Origin: JAIQFL01 sp035501495
Lineage (GTDB): Bacteria; Acidobacteriota; Terriglobia; Bryobacterales; Bryobacteraceae
Assembly (NCBI GenBank): GCA_035501495.1
Contig: DATJWB010000120.1
Coordinates: 35,978 to 99,977 of the forward strand
DNA length: 64,000 nt
Direction of reading: 5' to 3'
The stretch's first letter is position 1, and each line of letters starts with the position of its first letter. Under the pieces are notes generated by a model. The model saw only the letters and a list, made by a program, of their open reading frames with translations. It was not told where the DNA came from and did not search any database. Positions 42,486 to 51,553 of the stretch are shown here, piece by piece. Both the position numbers and the translations under genes were made by a program.

Positions 42486-43838
42486 ATGCGGACGATGCTG
42501 GTTGCGGGGCTGCTTCTGTTCCGTGCGTTCGGGCAGAGCGCTCCTGCGGGCTGCAAGATCGCGAACACCGAGTACAGCGGGTGGCAAGCGGTCGAAATGT
42601 CGAACCCGTGGGTCACTCTCACGATTGTGCCGCAGCTCGGTGGACGCCTCATGCAGGTGACCTTCGGGGGCCACGACTACCTGTTCGTCAACCAGCAACT
42701 CAAGGGGCAGACTCATTCGCCCGAGGAATCGGCTGCCCAAAGGCGTTGGTTCAACTACGGTGGAGACAAGATCTGGCCGATGCCGGAAGGGATCGATGAC
42801 GAGCGCCACTGGCCTGGCGCGGAAGGCGAACCGCTGGACAGCGGGCCCTTTCGCTGGCAGGTGCTCCAACAGGATTCCACCTGTGCGGTGAGGCTCACCG
42901 GGCCGCCGGATGCCGCCATCGGGCAGCAATACGTCCGTGATATCTCGATCGGGTCCGCGTCGCCAGTAATCTCTTTTCACGCGGTGATGCGGAACGTGAG
43001 CGGTTATCCACAGACGTGGTCCGAGCAATCGGTCTCACAGTACAATACCGCCGACGCGCGGAACCCCTCTCAACCGAATCCGGACATCTGGGGATTCACG
43101 CCGGTGAACCCGAGAAGCGTCTATCTCAACTCGTATCATATCCACACGGGTTCGGCGTCCACTCCCGGATACTCGGTGCGCGACGGCCTTTTCGCAGTGC
43201 ACGCCGGCAATGCCGGCGGCGAGGTGTGGATCGACAGCCCGGGTGAATGGCTGGCGGTAGTCGATGGAGCGTCCGAGTACACCATGGTGGAGCGCTTCCG
43301 GTACGACCGCACGGCCGAATATCCCGGCCAGGCGACCGTCATTTTCTACACGACCGGCCAGAACCGCCGCGCTGCTCCGCCGCCAGGCTCGGATAACTCC
43401 GGACGGCCCGCGATCCATTACATGGAAGCGGAAGTGAACAGTCCGATGGTGAAACTGGAGCCCGGCGAGAGCTACGCCATGGATACACAATGGTATCCCA
43501 CCCGCATGGGCAGCGAGTTCAAATCGGCTACCTACGCAGGCGTGGTCGGCAGGGCGCTAACCGCGTGGAAGGGCGCCGATGGTATCGCGGTGACGGGCAA
43601 GTTCGGGGTCTTCTTTCCAGGGCACCTGGAGCTTCGGTTGTACGGCGCAGGCGGTGCGAGGCTGGACGTACGCAAGCTTCAGGAAGTGACTCCTCTGGAC
43701 CTCGTTGACCTGCAGCAGGGCGTGCCTGCTCCGCCAGAGACGGTGCGGGTTTCGCTGCACCTGATCGATCGGGAAGGCGTGGATCGGGGGCCGCTCGGCG
43801 AAACCCTGGTAAGCCCGTCCAACTCGGGCGGCAATTAA
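42486..43838 (+). CDS. Exported DUF4380-like protein
   Basis: 450 residues from ATG 42486 (TTG 42480 possible). Signal peptide (MLVAGLLLFRAFGQ). The body shows a galactose-mutarotase-like beta fold: LGGRLMQVTFGGHDYLF, FNYGGDKIWPMPEG and repeated strand motifs. These motifs match DUF4380, whose members bind sugars and lie beside glycosidases. Divergent from the PQQ dehydrogenase gene and 100 bases upstream of the TonB receptor, so a role in extracellular sugar handling is reasonable but inferred. Confidence 0.65.
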   Translation: MRTMLVAGLLLFRAFGQSAPAGCKIANTEYSGWQAVEMSNPWVTLTIVPQLGGRLMQVTFGGHDYLFVNQQLKGQTHSPEESAAQRRWFNYGGDKIWPMPEGIDDERHWPGAEGEPLDSGPFRWQVLQQDSTCAVRLTGPPDAAIGQQYVRDISIGSASPVISFHAVMRNVSGYPQTWSEQSVSQYNTADARNPSQPNPDIWGFTPVNPRSVYLNSYHIHTGSASTPGYSVRDGLFAVHAGNAGGEVWIDSPGEWLAVVDGASEYTMVERFRYDRTAEYPGQATVIFYTTGQNRRAAPPPGSDNSGRPAIHYMEAEVNSPMVKLEPGESYAMDTQWYPTRMGSEFKSATYAGVVGRALTAWKGADGIAVTGKFGVFFPGHLELRLYGAGGARLDVRKLQEVTPLDLVDLQQGVPAPPETVRVSLHLIDREGVDRGPLGETLVSPSNSGGN

Positions 43839-43940
43839 GCATCCGGGTATCGCTTTTTTCCGTTATACTAGCGGCCATCTACAAATCGGGTGAGACCGGG
43901 CGATCTCGAGTTTTCACCGGTTCGTTTTGGAGGGGATCCG

Positions 43941-46900
43941 ATGTCTACCGCAAGAATCCGTAACTGCGTTGGCTTCCTGGCGATGATATTGGCCTGCCTT
44001 TCGGCGCTGCCGCCGTGCCTGCGCGCCGACGTCACGGGAGTCATCTTCGGCAATGTTCGCGACAGCACCGGGGCTGCCGTGGCGAATGTCAGAGTCACGG
44101 TGTCCGAGATCAACACGAACCTCGCGCAATCGGTCCTCAGCGACGCCGCGGGTGAGTATCGCTTTCTGTCGCTCCCGGTCGGCACCTACCGGGTGGTGGC
44201 CGAGTTGCCGGGGTTTCAGAAGTTCGCAGCGGACCGGGTGGGGCTTACCGTCGATCAGCAGAGGCGCGTGGATATTACGCTCGAGGTGGGGAACCTGACG
44301 CAGGCGGTGGACGTGGTTGCCAGCGCCGTGCAGGTCGAAACCAGTTCCACCCAACTGGGGCAAGTCATCGACGACAAGCAGATGTTGAACCTGCCGTTGA
44401 ACGGCCGCAGCTTCCTGGACCTGTTGACCATTCAGGCGGGAGTCGCGCCCCAACAGTCTTCCACCGGCAATGTCTCGGTGAACGGGCAACGCGGCTCATC
44501 GAATTCCTTCATGGTGAACGGCGGCGATGTGGACGAGGGGGTCAACTTTGGCACGTCCGTGATTCCCAACCTCGATTCGGTGGCGGAGTTCCGCCTGATC
44601 ACGAACAGCTTCGATGCCGAGTACGGGCGCTTCAGCGGCGCGGTGATGAACGCCATCACCAAGTCCGGAACCAACGGGTTCCACGGTACCGCCTTCGAGT
44701 TCCTGAGAAACAGCGACATGGATTCGCGCAGCTTTTTCAATGCTTCGGTGGCGGTGTTGAAGCGCAACCAGTTCGGATATGCGGTGGGCGGCCCGGCGAT
44801 CAAGAACAAGCTGTTCTGGTTCACCGACTACCAGGGCACCCGCCAGAGCCAGGGCTCCTCCAGCAGCATCACCATACTTCCCACGGTTGCGCAACGAAGC
44901 GGTGCGTTCGATCCGAACGATTTGAGCGGCACGGTCACCGGTCCCTATTGGGCGCAGGTGCTGTCCAAGAGGCTGGGCTACACGGTCACCAACAACGAAC
45001 CATACAGCCTCCCGAATTGCACCAATACCGCCCAATGCGTATTTCCCAACGGTGTGATTCCGGCCGCTGCGATGTCGCCGATTTCGGTGAACCTGCTGAA
45101 GAATTACGTTCCCTTGCCCAACCTGGGGACGAACCAGTTCCTCACTCCCAGCCAGGTCAGCAGGGTCCGGGATGACAAGGCCGGCCAGCGCGTCGATTTT
45201 GTCAATAAGAAAACCGGCAACTGGTCTGTGTATTATCACTTTGACGATACGGCCAACTTCAATCCCAGCGGCTTCGGAGCGGCTTACGGGAACTTCAATT
45301 CGCTGACGAACACTCGCGTGCAACAGGCCGTGGCCACCAACACCCGGGTCTTCGGCCCGACCGCCGTGAACGAGGCGCGGCTCGATTTCACGCGAAACGC
45401 CGGCTTGAGCGGCGAGCCCACCGACCCCGAGGTGACGCTGTCGAGTTTGGGATTTGTGACCGGCGTCGGGACCCTCGGCATTATCAATTCCGGGCCGTCC
45501 AACTGGCAGTCGGTGCCGCCCATTTCGTTGAACGATTTCAGCTTCGGCAGAAGCAACCAGGCGCAGGGTAAATATGAAAACACCTACCGCGTCTCCGATA
45601 CGTTTTCGAAGACGTGGAAACAGCACGCCTTCAAATTCGGCGGCTCGTTCCTTTACATGCAGGTTAACGAGCGGAACATCTATGCGCCCAACGGCAACTT
45701 CTCGTTTGACGGCTCGGAAACCGGCAGCGACATCGCCGATTTCCTGTTGGGCGCTCCCGCGAGCTACATCCAGGCATCTTTCCAGGTGCTCGACTCGCGC
45801 ACCCGCTACGGCGCCGCGTTTGCTCAGGACTCCTGGCGGATTAAGCCGAATCTCACTCTGAATCTCGGGGTCCGTTGGGAAGTCAGCATGCCGTGGTACG
45901 ACACGCAAAACAAGATCGAGACGATTGTTCCGGGGCAGCAATCGACGGTGTTCCCGGGTGCGCCGCCGGGATGGGTCTTTCCAGGCGACAAGGGCATTCC
46001 ATCCACGCTGGCGCCTACTACCTGGGACAACTTCGCGCCCCGCGTAGGGATTGCGTGGGCGCCGAATGCCTCGGGGTTCCTGCGGAAGGTGCTGGGCGGT
46101 CCGGGCAAGACCAGTATTCGCGCGGCGTTCGGCATCTATTACACCGCCATTCAGGATGCCGGCCTGTTTGAGGAGGTTGCCGATGCACCGTACGGGCTCT
46201 TTTGGGTGAACATCTCGCCGCCGCTGTTCGACCAGCCGTTCCTCACCCGCGCGGACGGAAGTTCGCAAGAGCAGCGCTTCCCGTTTGTCCTTCCGGTTCC
46301 GGGTTCGCCCGCCATCCAGAACATCAATTGGTCGCAGTTCTTTCCGATCGCCAGTTCTCCGGGCTACAAAACCACCAACAAGCTTCCCTACGCCGAACAC
46401 TACAACTTCTCGATTCAGCGTGAATTGACCGCCAAGACGCTGCTGACGCTGGCCTACGTGGGTACCGAAGGCCACAAGCTGTTCTCGCACTATGAAGCCA
46501 ACCCGGGGAATGCGGCCTTGTGCCTGAGTTTGCGCGGTTCCGGCGTCGCGAAGGGGACTACGCAGTGCGGCCCGAACCTGGAAGACTCCACCTTTACCCT
46601 CCCGGATGGCACTCAGATAGTCGGCACCAGGAGCCCACTGGGCTCGCTGTACTACTCGGAAGACAGTTTTCTGGCGACGGTGGCCAACTCGGTCTACAAT
46701 TCATTGCAGGTCACGGTGGAGCGGCGGGCCGGCGATTTTACTTTCCTGGGAGCTTATACCTTCAGTAAGTCACTGGATGACGCATCGAGCTATGGAGCGT
46801 ACCTCGACTTTTACAATTTCAAGCTGGGGAGGGCTCTTTCCACCTTCGACGCCACTCACAACTTCGTGGCGAGCTACCTTTATTCCATACCGTTCGATCG

Positions 46901-47381
46901 CCTTTTTCAGGGCGCTCCCCGGCGGCTCACTCAAGGCTGGAGCATCAACGGGATCACGCGGCTCTCCACGGGCTTGCCGATCTCACTATCGGAGAGCGGC
47001 GACCGCTCCCTCACGGGCGGCTCGGGCGTCGATCGTCCGAACTATGTGGGCGGGCTGGTCATCACCTCCGATGTGAGGAATACGCCGAATCACACCTACT
47101 TCAACAAGGCCGCCTTCACTCAGGAAGCGCTGGGCGGCCAAGGCACGGCCGCACCTCGCTTCTTCCACGGGCCGGGCCTGGAAAACTTCGATCTGGGCCT
47201 GCAAAAAGTGACCAAGGTGCGGGAGAGCATGTCGGTTCAGTTCCGCGCGGAGTTCTTCAATGCCTTCAATCACGCGAACTTCAGCAATCCGAGCGGCAGC
47301 TTCACGAGTGGCAGTTTCGGCAGGGTCACCAGTGCGGGCGCGGGCCGGATTGGACAAATGAGTCTGAAGTTCCTGTGGTGA
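43941..47381 (+). CDS. TonB-dependent receptor, Oar-like, with carboxypeptidase-regulatory-like domain
   Basis: 1146 residues from ATG 43941, with GGAGGGG upstream. Signal peptide, then an Ig-like carboxypeptidase-regulatory domain (GNVRDSTGAAVANVRVTVSE, GEYRFLSLPVGTYRV). The plug domain follows (LPLNGRSFLDLLTIQAGV, SVNGQRGSSNSFMVNGGDVD) and then a long barrel with the family's KSGTNGFHGTAFEFLRN and C-terminal SLKFLW, ending in an aromatic residue as required for outer-membrane insertion. No TonB box is obvious. Such receptors are expanded in Acidobacteria and bind oligosaccharides or proteins. Likely regulated with the adjacent carbohydrate genes. Confidence 0.9.
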   Translation: MSTARIRNCVGFLAMILACLSALPPCLRADVTGVIFGNVRDSTGAAVANVRVTVSEINTNLAQSVLSDAAGEYRFLSLPVGTYRVVAELPGFQKFAADRVGLTVDQQRRVDITLEVGNLTQAVDVVASAVQVETSSTQLGQVIDDKQMLNLPLNGRSFLDLLTIQAGVAPQQSSTGNVSVNGQRGSSNSFMVNGGDVDEGVNFGTSVIPNLDSVAEFRLITNSFDAEYGRFSGAVMNAITKSGTNGFHGTAFEFLRNSDMDSRSFFNASVAVLKRNQFGYAVGGPAIKNKLFWFTDYQGTRQSQGSSSSITILPTVAQRSGAFDPNDLSGTVTGPYWAQVLSKRLGYTVTNNEPYSLPNCTNTAQCVFPNGVIPAAAMSPISVNLLKNYVPLPNLGTNQFLTPSQVSRVRDDKAGQRVDFVNKKTGNWSVYYHFDDTANFNPSGFGAAYGNFNSLTNTRVQQAVATNTRVFGPTAVNEARLDFTRNAGLSGEPTDPEVTLSSLGFVTGVGTLGIINSGPSNWQSVPPISLNDFSFGRSNQAQGKYENTYRVSDTFSKTWKQHAFKFGGSFLYMQVNERNIYAPNGNFSFDGSETGSDIADFLLGAPASYIQASFQVLDSRTRYGAAFAQDSWRIKPNLTLNLGVRWEVSMPWYDTQNKIETIVPGQQSTVFPGAPPGWVFPGDKGIPSTLAPTTWDNFAPRVGIAWAPNASGFLRKVLGGPGKTSIRAAFGIYYTAIQDAGLFEEVADAPYGLFWVNISPPLFDQPFLTRADGSSQEQRFPFVLPVPGSPAIQNINWSQFFPIASSPGYKTTNKLPYAEHYNFSIQRELTAKTLLTLAYVGTEGHKLFSHYEANPGNAALCLSLRGSGVAKGTTQCGPNLEDSTFTLPDGTQIVGTRSPLGSLYYSEDSFLATVANSVYNSLQVTVERRAGDFTFLGAYTFSKSLDDASSYGAYLDFYNFKLGRALSTFDATHNFVASYLYSIPFDRLFQGAPRRLTQGWSINGITRLSTGLPISLSESGDRSLTGGSGVDRPNYVGGLVITSDVRNTPNHTYFNKAAFTQEALGGQGTAAPRFFHGPGLENFDLGLQKVTKVRESMSVQFRAEFFNAFNHANFSNPSGSFTSGSFGRVTSAGAGRIGQMSLKFLW

Positions 47382-47721
47382 CCGGGTTCCACCGCTGTGG
47401 CCGGAAGCCGGATGCCATGGGCTCACTATGAGACCTAGTACGCTCATACACGAAGCAAATTCCAAAAAGCTAACAAAATGCGTATTGTCACCGGGGCGAA
47501 GCAGACCGATGCTTGGCTAGGCGGCGACCAATCGGAGGAGGTAGCCGCTGCCCCTAACATCCGATGATAGGGCCGCTTCCATCACCCCCCAAACACCCTC
47601 GGACCCGGGGGCAGATCCTCCACGCTTGCTCCCGGCGTCCATCCCTCGACCTACCCGCGGACTGAGTCCCCGGCGAGTTCCCATGCGATCGGCCTGCTAA
47701 CTGACTAACTAAATCGGCGGA
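47382..47721. other. Intergenic region between convergent genes
   Basis: 340 bases between the TonB receptor stop and the DUF4126 gene end. It includes a short direct repeat (CTAACTGACTAACTAAAT near 47697-47714) and C-rich tracts. No gene, terminator hairpin with T-run, or mobile element was recognised. Confidence 0.4.
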
Positions 47722-48696
47722 TCAACGATCGCCCGATGAGTTGGCGTAGTGAACCATCTCATCACGGGCGCCATCCATTTGGCCGGCGAGCAAGGCAAAG
47801 CGGATCCGCCGTCCTTCGGCGTCTATGAGCACGAAGTGGTCCACGAGAAACCCCTTCTTCGCTTCGATGGCAACCACCGGCCCGATGCTCCGTTCCACGA
47901 GACCCCGCCACTTTCGCGAAAAGAAAACCGCCTGGCGCCCGGTCAGGCAGACTTTCCCCAGCGCGTTCCGCAGCCCCTTGATGTCCGCGGTCGCAATCAC
48001 GGCGAAGAGCTTCCGCGGCACCCGGTCGAAGGAATGGTCCACTAACCATCGTTCCTCGCCGGAGGTGAGCTGGGGTCTTCGCACGTCGCCGGCCCACTTC
48101 CTCAGAAAGGCTCCGAACGCGGCCCGTTCCGCGCGCAGGGCGCGGCAGATGCGGGGCGCGAGCCACGCTGACAGCCCGAGGAAGCCAATCGTGATACCCG
48201 CCAGGGTCCAGGGATGCTTCGCCAGCAGGTAGAGACCGGCGGCCACGGAGACGTCCTCGCCCAGGCTCAGCGCGATGTTGCTGAACGGCTCCGGGCTGTG
48301 ATTCACGGCCAGACGCGTCGCCGCTTTGGCGGAATGGCCGGATAAGGCCACGCCGCCCGCCAGCAGGAATAGCATCACCTGATAAACAGGTTGTACGTTT
48401 GAGAAAAGCGATGAGGCCAGCAGGGCCGCCCCGATGGGGCGGATGAAAGTATGGACGGCATCCCAGGCGCTATCCACCCAGGGGATCTTGTCCGCGAAGA
48501 ACTCGATCACGCAGGCGATGCCCGACAGGATCAGAACCCGGGTATCCGACAGGACAGCGGCGTGCTGCCACGCGGCAGGCAGCGCCATCCAATGGAAGCG
48601 GAGCAGCAGACCAAGGGCAAACACGGTTGCATAAAGCCGTGCCCCGGCTAAGAGCCCCAGACCTAAGCTCGATGCCAACGGCGTTAAGGCGTCCAT
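47722..48696 (-). CDS. DUF4126 membrane protein
   Basis: 324 residues. The first 190 hold several membrane segments (LGLGLLAGARLYATVFALGL, VLILSGIACVIEFFADKIPW, VAAGLYLLAKHPWTLAGITI) with the DUF4126 signature EFFADKIPWVDSAWD. The C-terminal 120 residues form a soluble cytoplasmic domain with an ordered alpha/beta pattern (VPRKLFAVIATADIKGLRNA, AVFFSRKWRGLVERSI). The role is not known; DUF4126 proteins are small membrane proteins, and the long C-terminal domain is larger than in many members. Confidence 0.8.
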   Translation of the reverse strand: MDALTPLASSLGLGLLAGARLYATVFALGLLLRFHWMALPAAWQHAAVLSDTRVLILSGIACVIEFFADKIPWVDSAWDAVHTFIRPIGAALLASSLFSNVQPVYQVMLFLLAGGVALSGHSAKAATRLAVNHSPEPFSNIALSLGEDVSVAAGLYLLAKHPWTLAGITIGFLGLSAWLAPRICRALRAERAAFGAFLRKWAGDVRRPQLTSGEERWLVDHSFDRVPRKLFAVIATADIKGLRNALGKVCLTGRQAVFFSRKWRGLVERSIGPVVAIEAKKGFLVDHFVLIDAEGRRIRFALLAGQMDGARDEMVHYANSSGDR

Positions 48697-48756
48697 CGTT
48701 CAGTAGTGTAGCTCGGGAAACGAGGCGACGCGGCATCAGGACTTGCCTTGCCCCCG

Positions 48757-49353
48757 CTAATCCTGTTCGCCGAGAGTCTGGGCGTATGTTTTGCCGTAAG
48801 GATAGAACAGTTCCTTGCGCCCTTGCTGCCATGCTGCGCGGAGTTCGGGCGTGGTGATGTCCCAGTCCGGCCGGCACTTCTTCGTGACGGCACGCAGATC
48901 CTGCCGGAGTTCCTCCATCGTGGGCCGGCCAACGAACCAGTAGCCATTGTAGATCTTATAGACTACGAGACCGGGCTCGAGGACAATCACATGGGGAATC
49001 ATGGGGTTGTTTATGGGGTCGGTGTATTCGGCGATGTCGAGATCCTTTTGAACGATTCGCCCGGCGTCGGAGAGGAATGGCCAGTGGGCGCCGACGCCGG
49101 TGCGGTATTCATTGGTCGCGGTGAGATTGTCGGTGCTGATGGTGACCAGACGGCAATACGCAACTTCGAGCTCGCGATGGAGTTGCACCAGCCCTTCGGC
49201 CTGCCGGCGGTCCTTGGGGCAGAAACCGCCGCGGCTCAGGACGAGAACCATGGGATGCGGTCCTTGCAGTTCGGAGAGTTTTCGCCGCTTTGCGGTGTGG
49301 TCGGAAAGCTCGTAATCGGGAAAAACAGCGCCTGGCACAATATCGGCTCGCAT
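48757..49353 (-). CDS. AhpC/TSA-like thioredoxin-fold protein
   Basis: 198 residues. The peroxiredoxin fold is indicated by VPGAVFPDYELSD, a potential peroxidatic Cys in VLSRGGFCPKD, and the later YNGYWFVGRPTMEELRQDL. The usual Pro-x3-Thr-x2-Cys context is altered (LSRGGFC), so peroxidase activity is less certain than the fold. A second Cys lies in KKCRPDW. It is a stand-alone gene between the DUF4126 and SDR-RidA genes. Confidence 0.75.
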   Translation of the reverse strand: MRADIVPGAVFPDYELSDHTAKRRKLSELQGPHPMVLVLSRGGFCPKDRRQAEGLVQLHRELEVAYCRLVTISTDNLTATNEYRTGVGAHWPFLSDAGRIVQKDLDIAEYTDPINNPMIPHVIVLEPGLVVYKIYNGYWFVGRPTMEELRQDLRAVTKKCRPDWDITTPELRAAWQQGRKELFYPYGKTYAQTLGEQD

Positions 49354-49454
49354 AGGAAGTTCCGAACTATTTGGATGCGGCTAGCCTGCTCCAGTCTGCA
49401 CCGTCAGTATTCCGGTGGAAGCTGCGACGTGCGATCTCGAACAACGGCAGGCGG

Positions 49455-50693
49455 TCAGGCGGCCACTTCGAAGATCGTTTCCAGTTCGACCGGCACGCCG
49501 AATGGGAGGCTCTTCATACCGAGCACCAGGCGCGACGACATCTTGTCTTCCCCGAAAACCTCGCGCAGTACCTCCGAAGCCGCATCCGCAACCGTCACCT
49601 CGTCTCGGAACTCCCCATCCGTGGCGATCGAGACACCCAGCCTCACGACTCTGGAGATTCGATCCAACGACCCGAGGTGCTGGCGCGCCACGGCCAGCAC
49701 GTTCAGAGCGGCGGCAATCGCGGCGCATCGGCCCTGCTCGACGTTCAACTCCTTGCCAAGGCGGCCCACGAACTTCGGTTTGTGTCCTACGGTGGGAAGC
49801 ATTCCGCTCAGGAACAACAGATTTCCGGTTCGAACGGCAGGCACGTAAGCGCCAAAAGGAGTAACCGCGGGAGGCAATTCGTGGCCCGAGGCCGCGAGGC
49901 GTTCTTCGGCGCTCTTCGCTATGGGCTGTGGGCGCCCGCCGGCGGGACCATAGCGCGGCGCCGGGGAACGGAGCGATAGCTGCGGGCGCATCTTCTGACG
50001 CGCCGCCTCGTACGCCTCCCAATCGCCGATGTCCGGCAGCGAGGGGATGGTCACCACCTCACCCTGGTCGAGGCCGGCGATTGCCGCATCGACGACATCT
50101 TCCGCCTGCATGACGATTTCACCAGTGGCAGTCGCACCGGGCAATACCGCTTGCACGCGTACCTTGCTCTTCGACAGCTCGTTGTGGAGCGATTGGGTGA
50201 AGGCTACGACAAACGCCCCTGTGCCTCCATAGACTCCGTTCAGCAGTTCCGGCGCAATGCCGGCCGTCGATGCGATGTTGATGATCGTGCCGCCGCCTCG
50301 TTTCAGGAAAGCGGGTACGGCCGCATGGGTCAAATGTACGACCACCGTTACATTGAGGTCCACCATCCGGTCCATCTTTTGGAGATCGGAATCCACCAGC
50401 GGTGCGATATCTCCGATTCCGGCGCTGTTGACCAGCACGGTGATGCCCGCGTCGGTGCGCAGAACCTGTTCCACCCGTGAGAGGTCGGCCTTGTCGTTCA
50501 GGTCGGCCGCCATCACCCTTACGGAGCGGCCGGTGGCGCCGCTGATCTGCGCCGCCAGCGTCTCGAGCCGCTCCCGATCGGGTGCCACCAGGATCAGATC
50601 ATGTCCGAGCCGCGACAGCCGCTCGGCATACACCGCCCCAATTCCCAGCGAAGCGCCAGTGATCAGAGCTGTCCCCTTGGAGTTGTGGTTCAT
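49455..50693 (-). CDS. Fusion of short-chain dehydrogenase and RidA-like domain
   Basis: 412 residues from ATG 50693 (GTG at 50708 also in frame). Residues 5-225 are an SDR: nucleotide loop TGASLGIG (12-19), NSAG (89-92), Ser region INIASTAG (142), Tyr 155. The catalytic Lys of YxxxK is missing (YGGTG, Gly 159). A linker at about 230-260 leads to a RidA/YjgF domain (262-410) with LLFLSGMLPT and SSRLVLGMKSLPFGVPVELE, where R388 matches the catalytic Arg of RidA. RidA deaminates reactive enamines. A single open frame shows no frameshift at the junction. Next gene upstream is another SDR. Confidence 0.8.
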   Translation of the reverse strand: MNHNSKGTALITGASLGIGAVYAERLSRLGHDLILVAPDRERLETLAAQISGATGRSVRVMAADLNDKADLSRVEQVLRTDAGITVLVNSAGIGDIAPLVDSDLQKMDRMVDLNVTVVVHLTHAAVPAFLKRGGGTIINIASTAGIAPELLNGVYGGTGAFVVAFTQSLHNELSKSKVRVQAVLPGATATGEIVMQAEDVVDAAIAGLDQGEVVTIPSLPDIGDWEAYEAARQKMRPQLSLRSPAPRYGPAGGRPQPIAKSAEERLAASGHELPPAVTPFGAYVPAVRTGNLLFLSGMLPTVGHKPKFVGRLGKELNVEQGRCAAIAAALNVLAVARQHLGSLDRISRVVRLGVSIATDGEFRDEVTVADAASEVLREVFGEDKMSSRLVLGMKSLPFGVPVELETIFEVAA

Positions 50694-50701
50694 GTTCGTC
50701 T

Positions 50702-51439
50702 TTACCACTTGCCGTTGTGCGCCCCTGCGTCCACGTGCAGGATTTCCCCAGTCACGTGACGCGCTTCGGTCAGATACAGGATTGCTTCTACCACGTCGTC
50801 CACGTCCGAGATCTCTCCCATCGGCGTCAGCTTCTTCAGAAGATCCTTCGGATCCTTGGCGTGCATCGGGGTGTCCACGACCCCGGGAGCGACGGCGTTG
50901 AAGCGGATGCCGTCCTGGGCATACTCCATCGCGAGATTGCGGGTAACCGCATCGAGTCCGCCTTTGGTGATCATCGGCAGAGAGCCGTTGACCCCCGCAA
51001 TCGGGTTATCGGCCAGCGCCGCGGTGATGGTGGTGACGCTGCCGCCGGTCTTCTGAGCGAGCATCTGCTTCACGGCAAGTTGCGTGATGTAGATGAAACC
51101 GCACAGATTGGTTTCGGTGAGCAATTCGAAGTCGTGCGCCGTGTAGTCCGTGAAGGGCTTGGTGAAGAAGATGCCGGCATTGTTCACGACGCCGTCGATC
51201 GAGCCGAATTTGCTCATGGCGGTGGCGGCGACCTTGGCGGCGGTTGAAGCTTCCCCGATGTTTCCTTCTACGAGTGCCAGCCGTTCCGAGGGAGCAAACC
51301 CGGAATCCGAAATCCTGCGCGAAGTGGCGACCACATTGTAACCCCGCTCGATAAACGCTTTCGTGGCGCCCGCGCCGATTCCCTTGGACGCGCCTGTGAC
51401 GATCATGGTTTTGCGCGTGGCTCGCGTTTCTGGCATCAA
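50702..51439 (-). CDS. Short-chain dehydrogenase with altered active site
   Basis: 245 residues. NAD(P)-binding loop TGASKGIG (15-22), NNAG (86-89) and C-terminal cofactor-dimer motif TGEILHVDAGA are clear. Lys 159 of YxxxK is present but Pro 155 stands where the Tyr belongs (PMITK), and the catalytic Ser region is TITAALAD. It would bind cofactor but may not be a normal dehydrogenase. The downstream SDR-RidA fusion starts eight bases after its stop and lacks the other catalytic residue. Confidence 0.82.
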   Translation of the reverse strand: MMPETRATRKTMIVTGASKGIGAGATKAFIERGYNVVATSRRISDSGFAPSERLALVEGNIGEASTAAKVAATAMSKFGSIDGVVNNAGIFFTKPFTDYTAHDFELLTETNLCGFIYITQLAVKQMLAQKTGGSVTTITAALADNPIAGVNGSLPMITKGGLDAVTRNLAMEYAQDGIRFNAVAPGVVDTPMHAKDPKDLLKKLTPMGEISDVDDVVEAILYLTEARHVTGEILHVDAGAHNGKW

Positions 51440-51553
51440 ACCCTCCGGCCTCCGGAGGGCAATGCACGCACCATCCCTGAATATTGGAATGAGTGGAGTT
51501 ATAGAGGCCGCGACTGCCGGGTGTCGGTGGACCGACAGTAAGTTGTCGATGTC

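Noticed and set aside
44496..46490. 664-residue open frame opposite the TonB receptor
   Set aside because: Composition is that of a mirror frame of a strongly coding gene, with no domain.
50751..50760. GTCACGTGAC palindrome as a further parS site
   Set aside because: It has the central CACGTG but not the GTTTC/GAAAC arms needed for ParB; it lies within the SDR gene.
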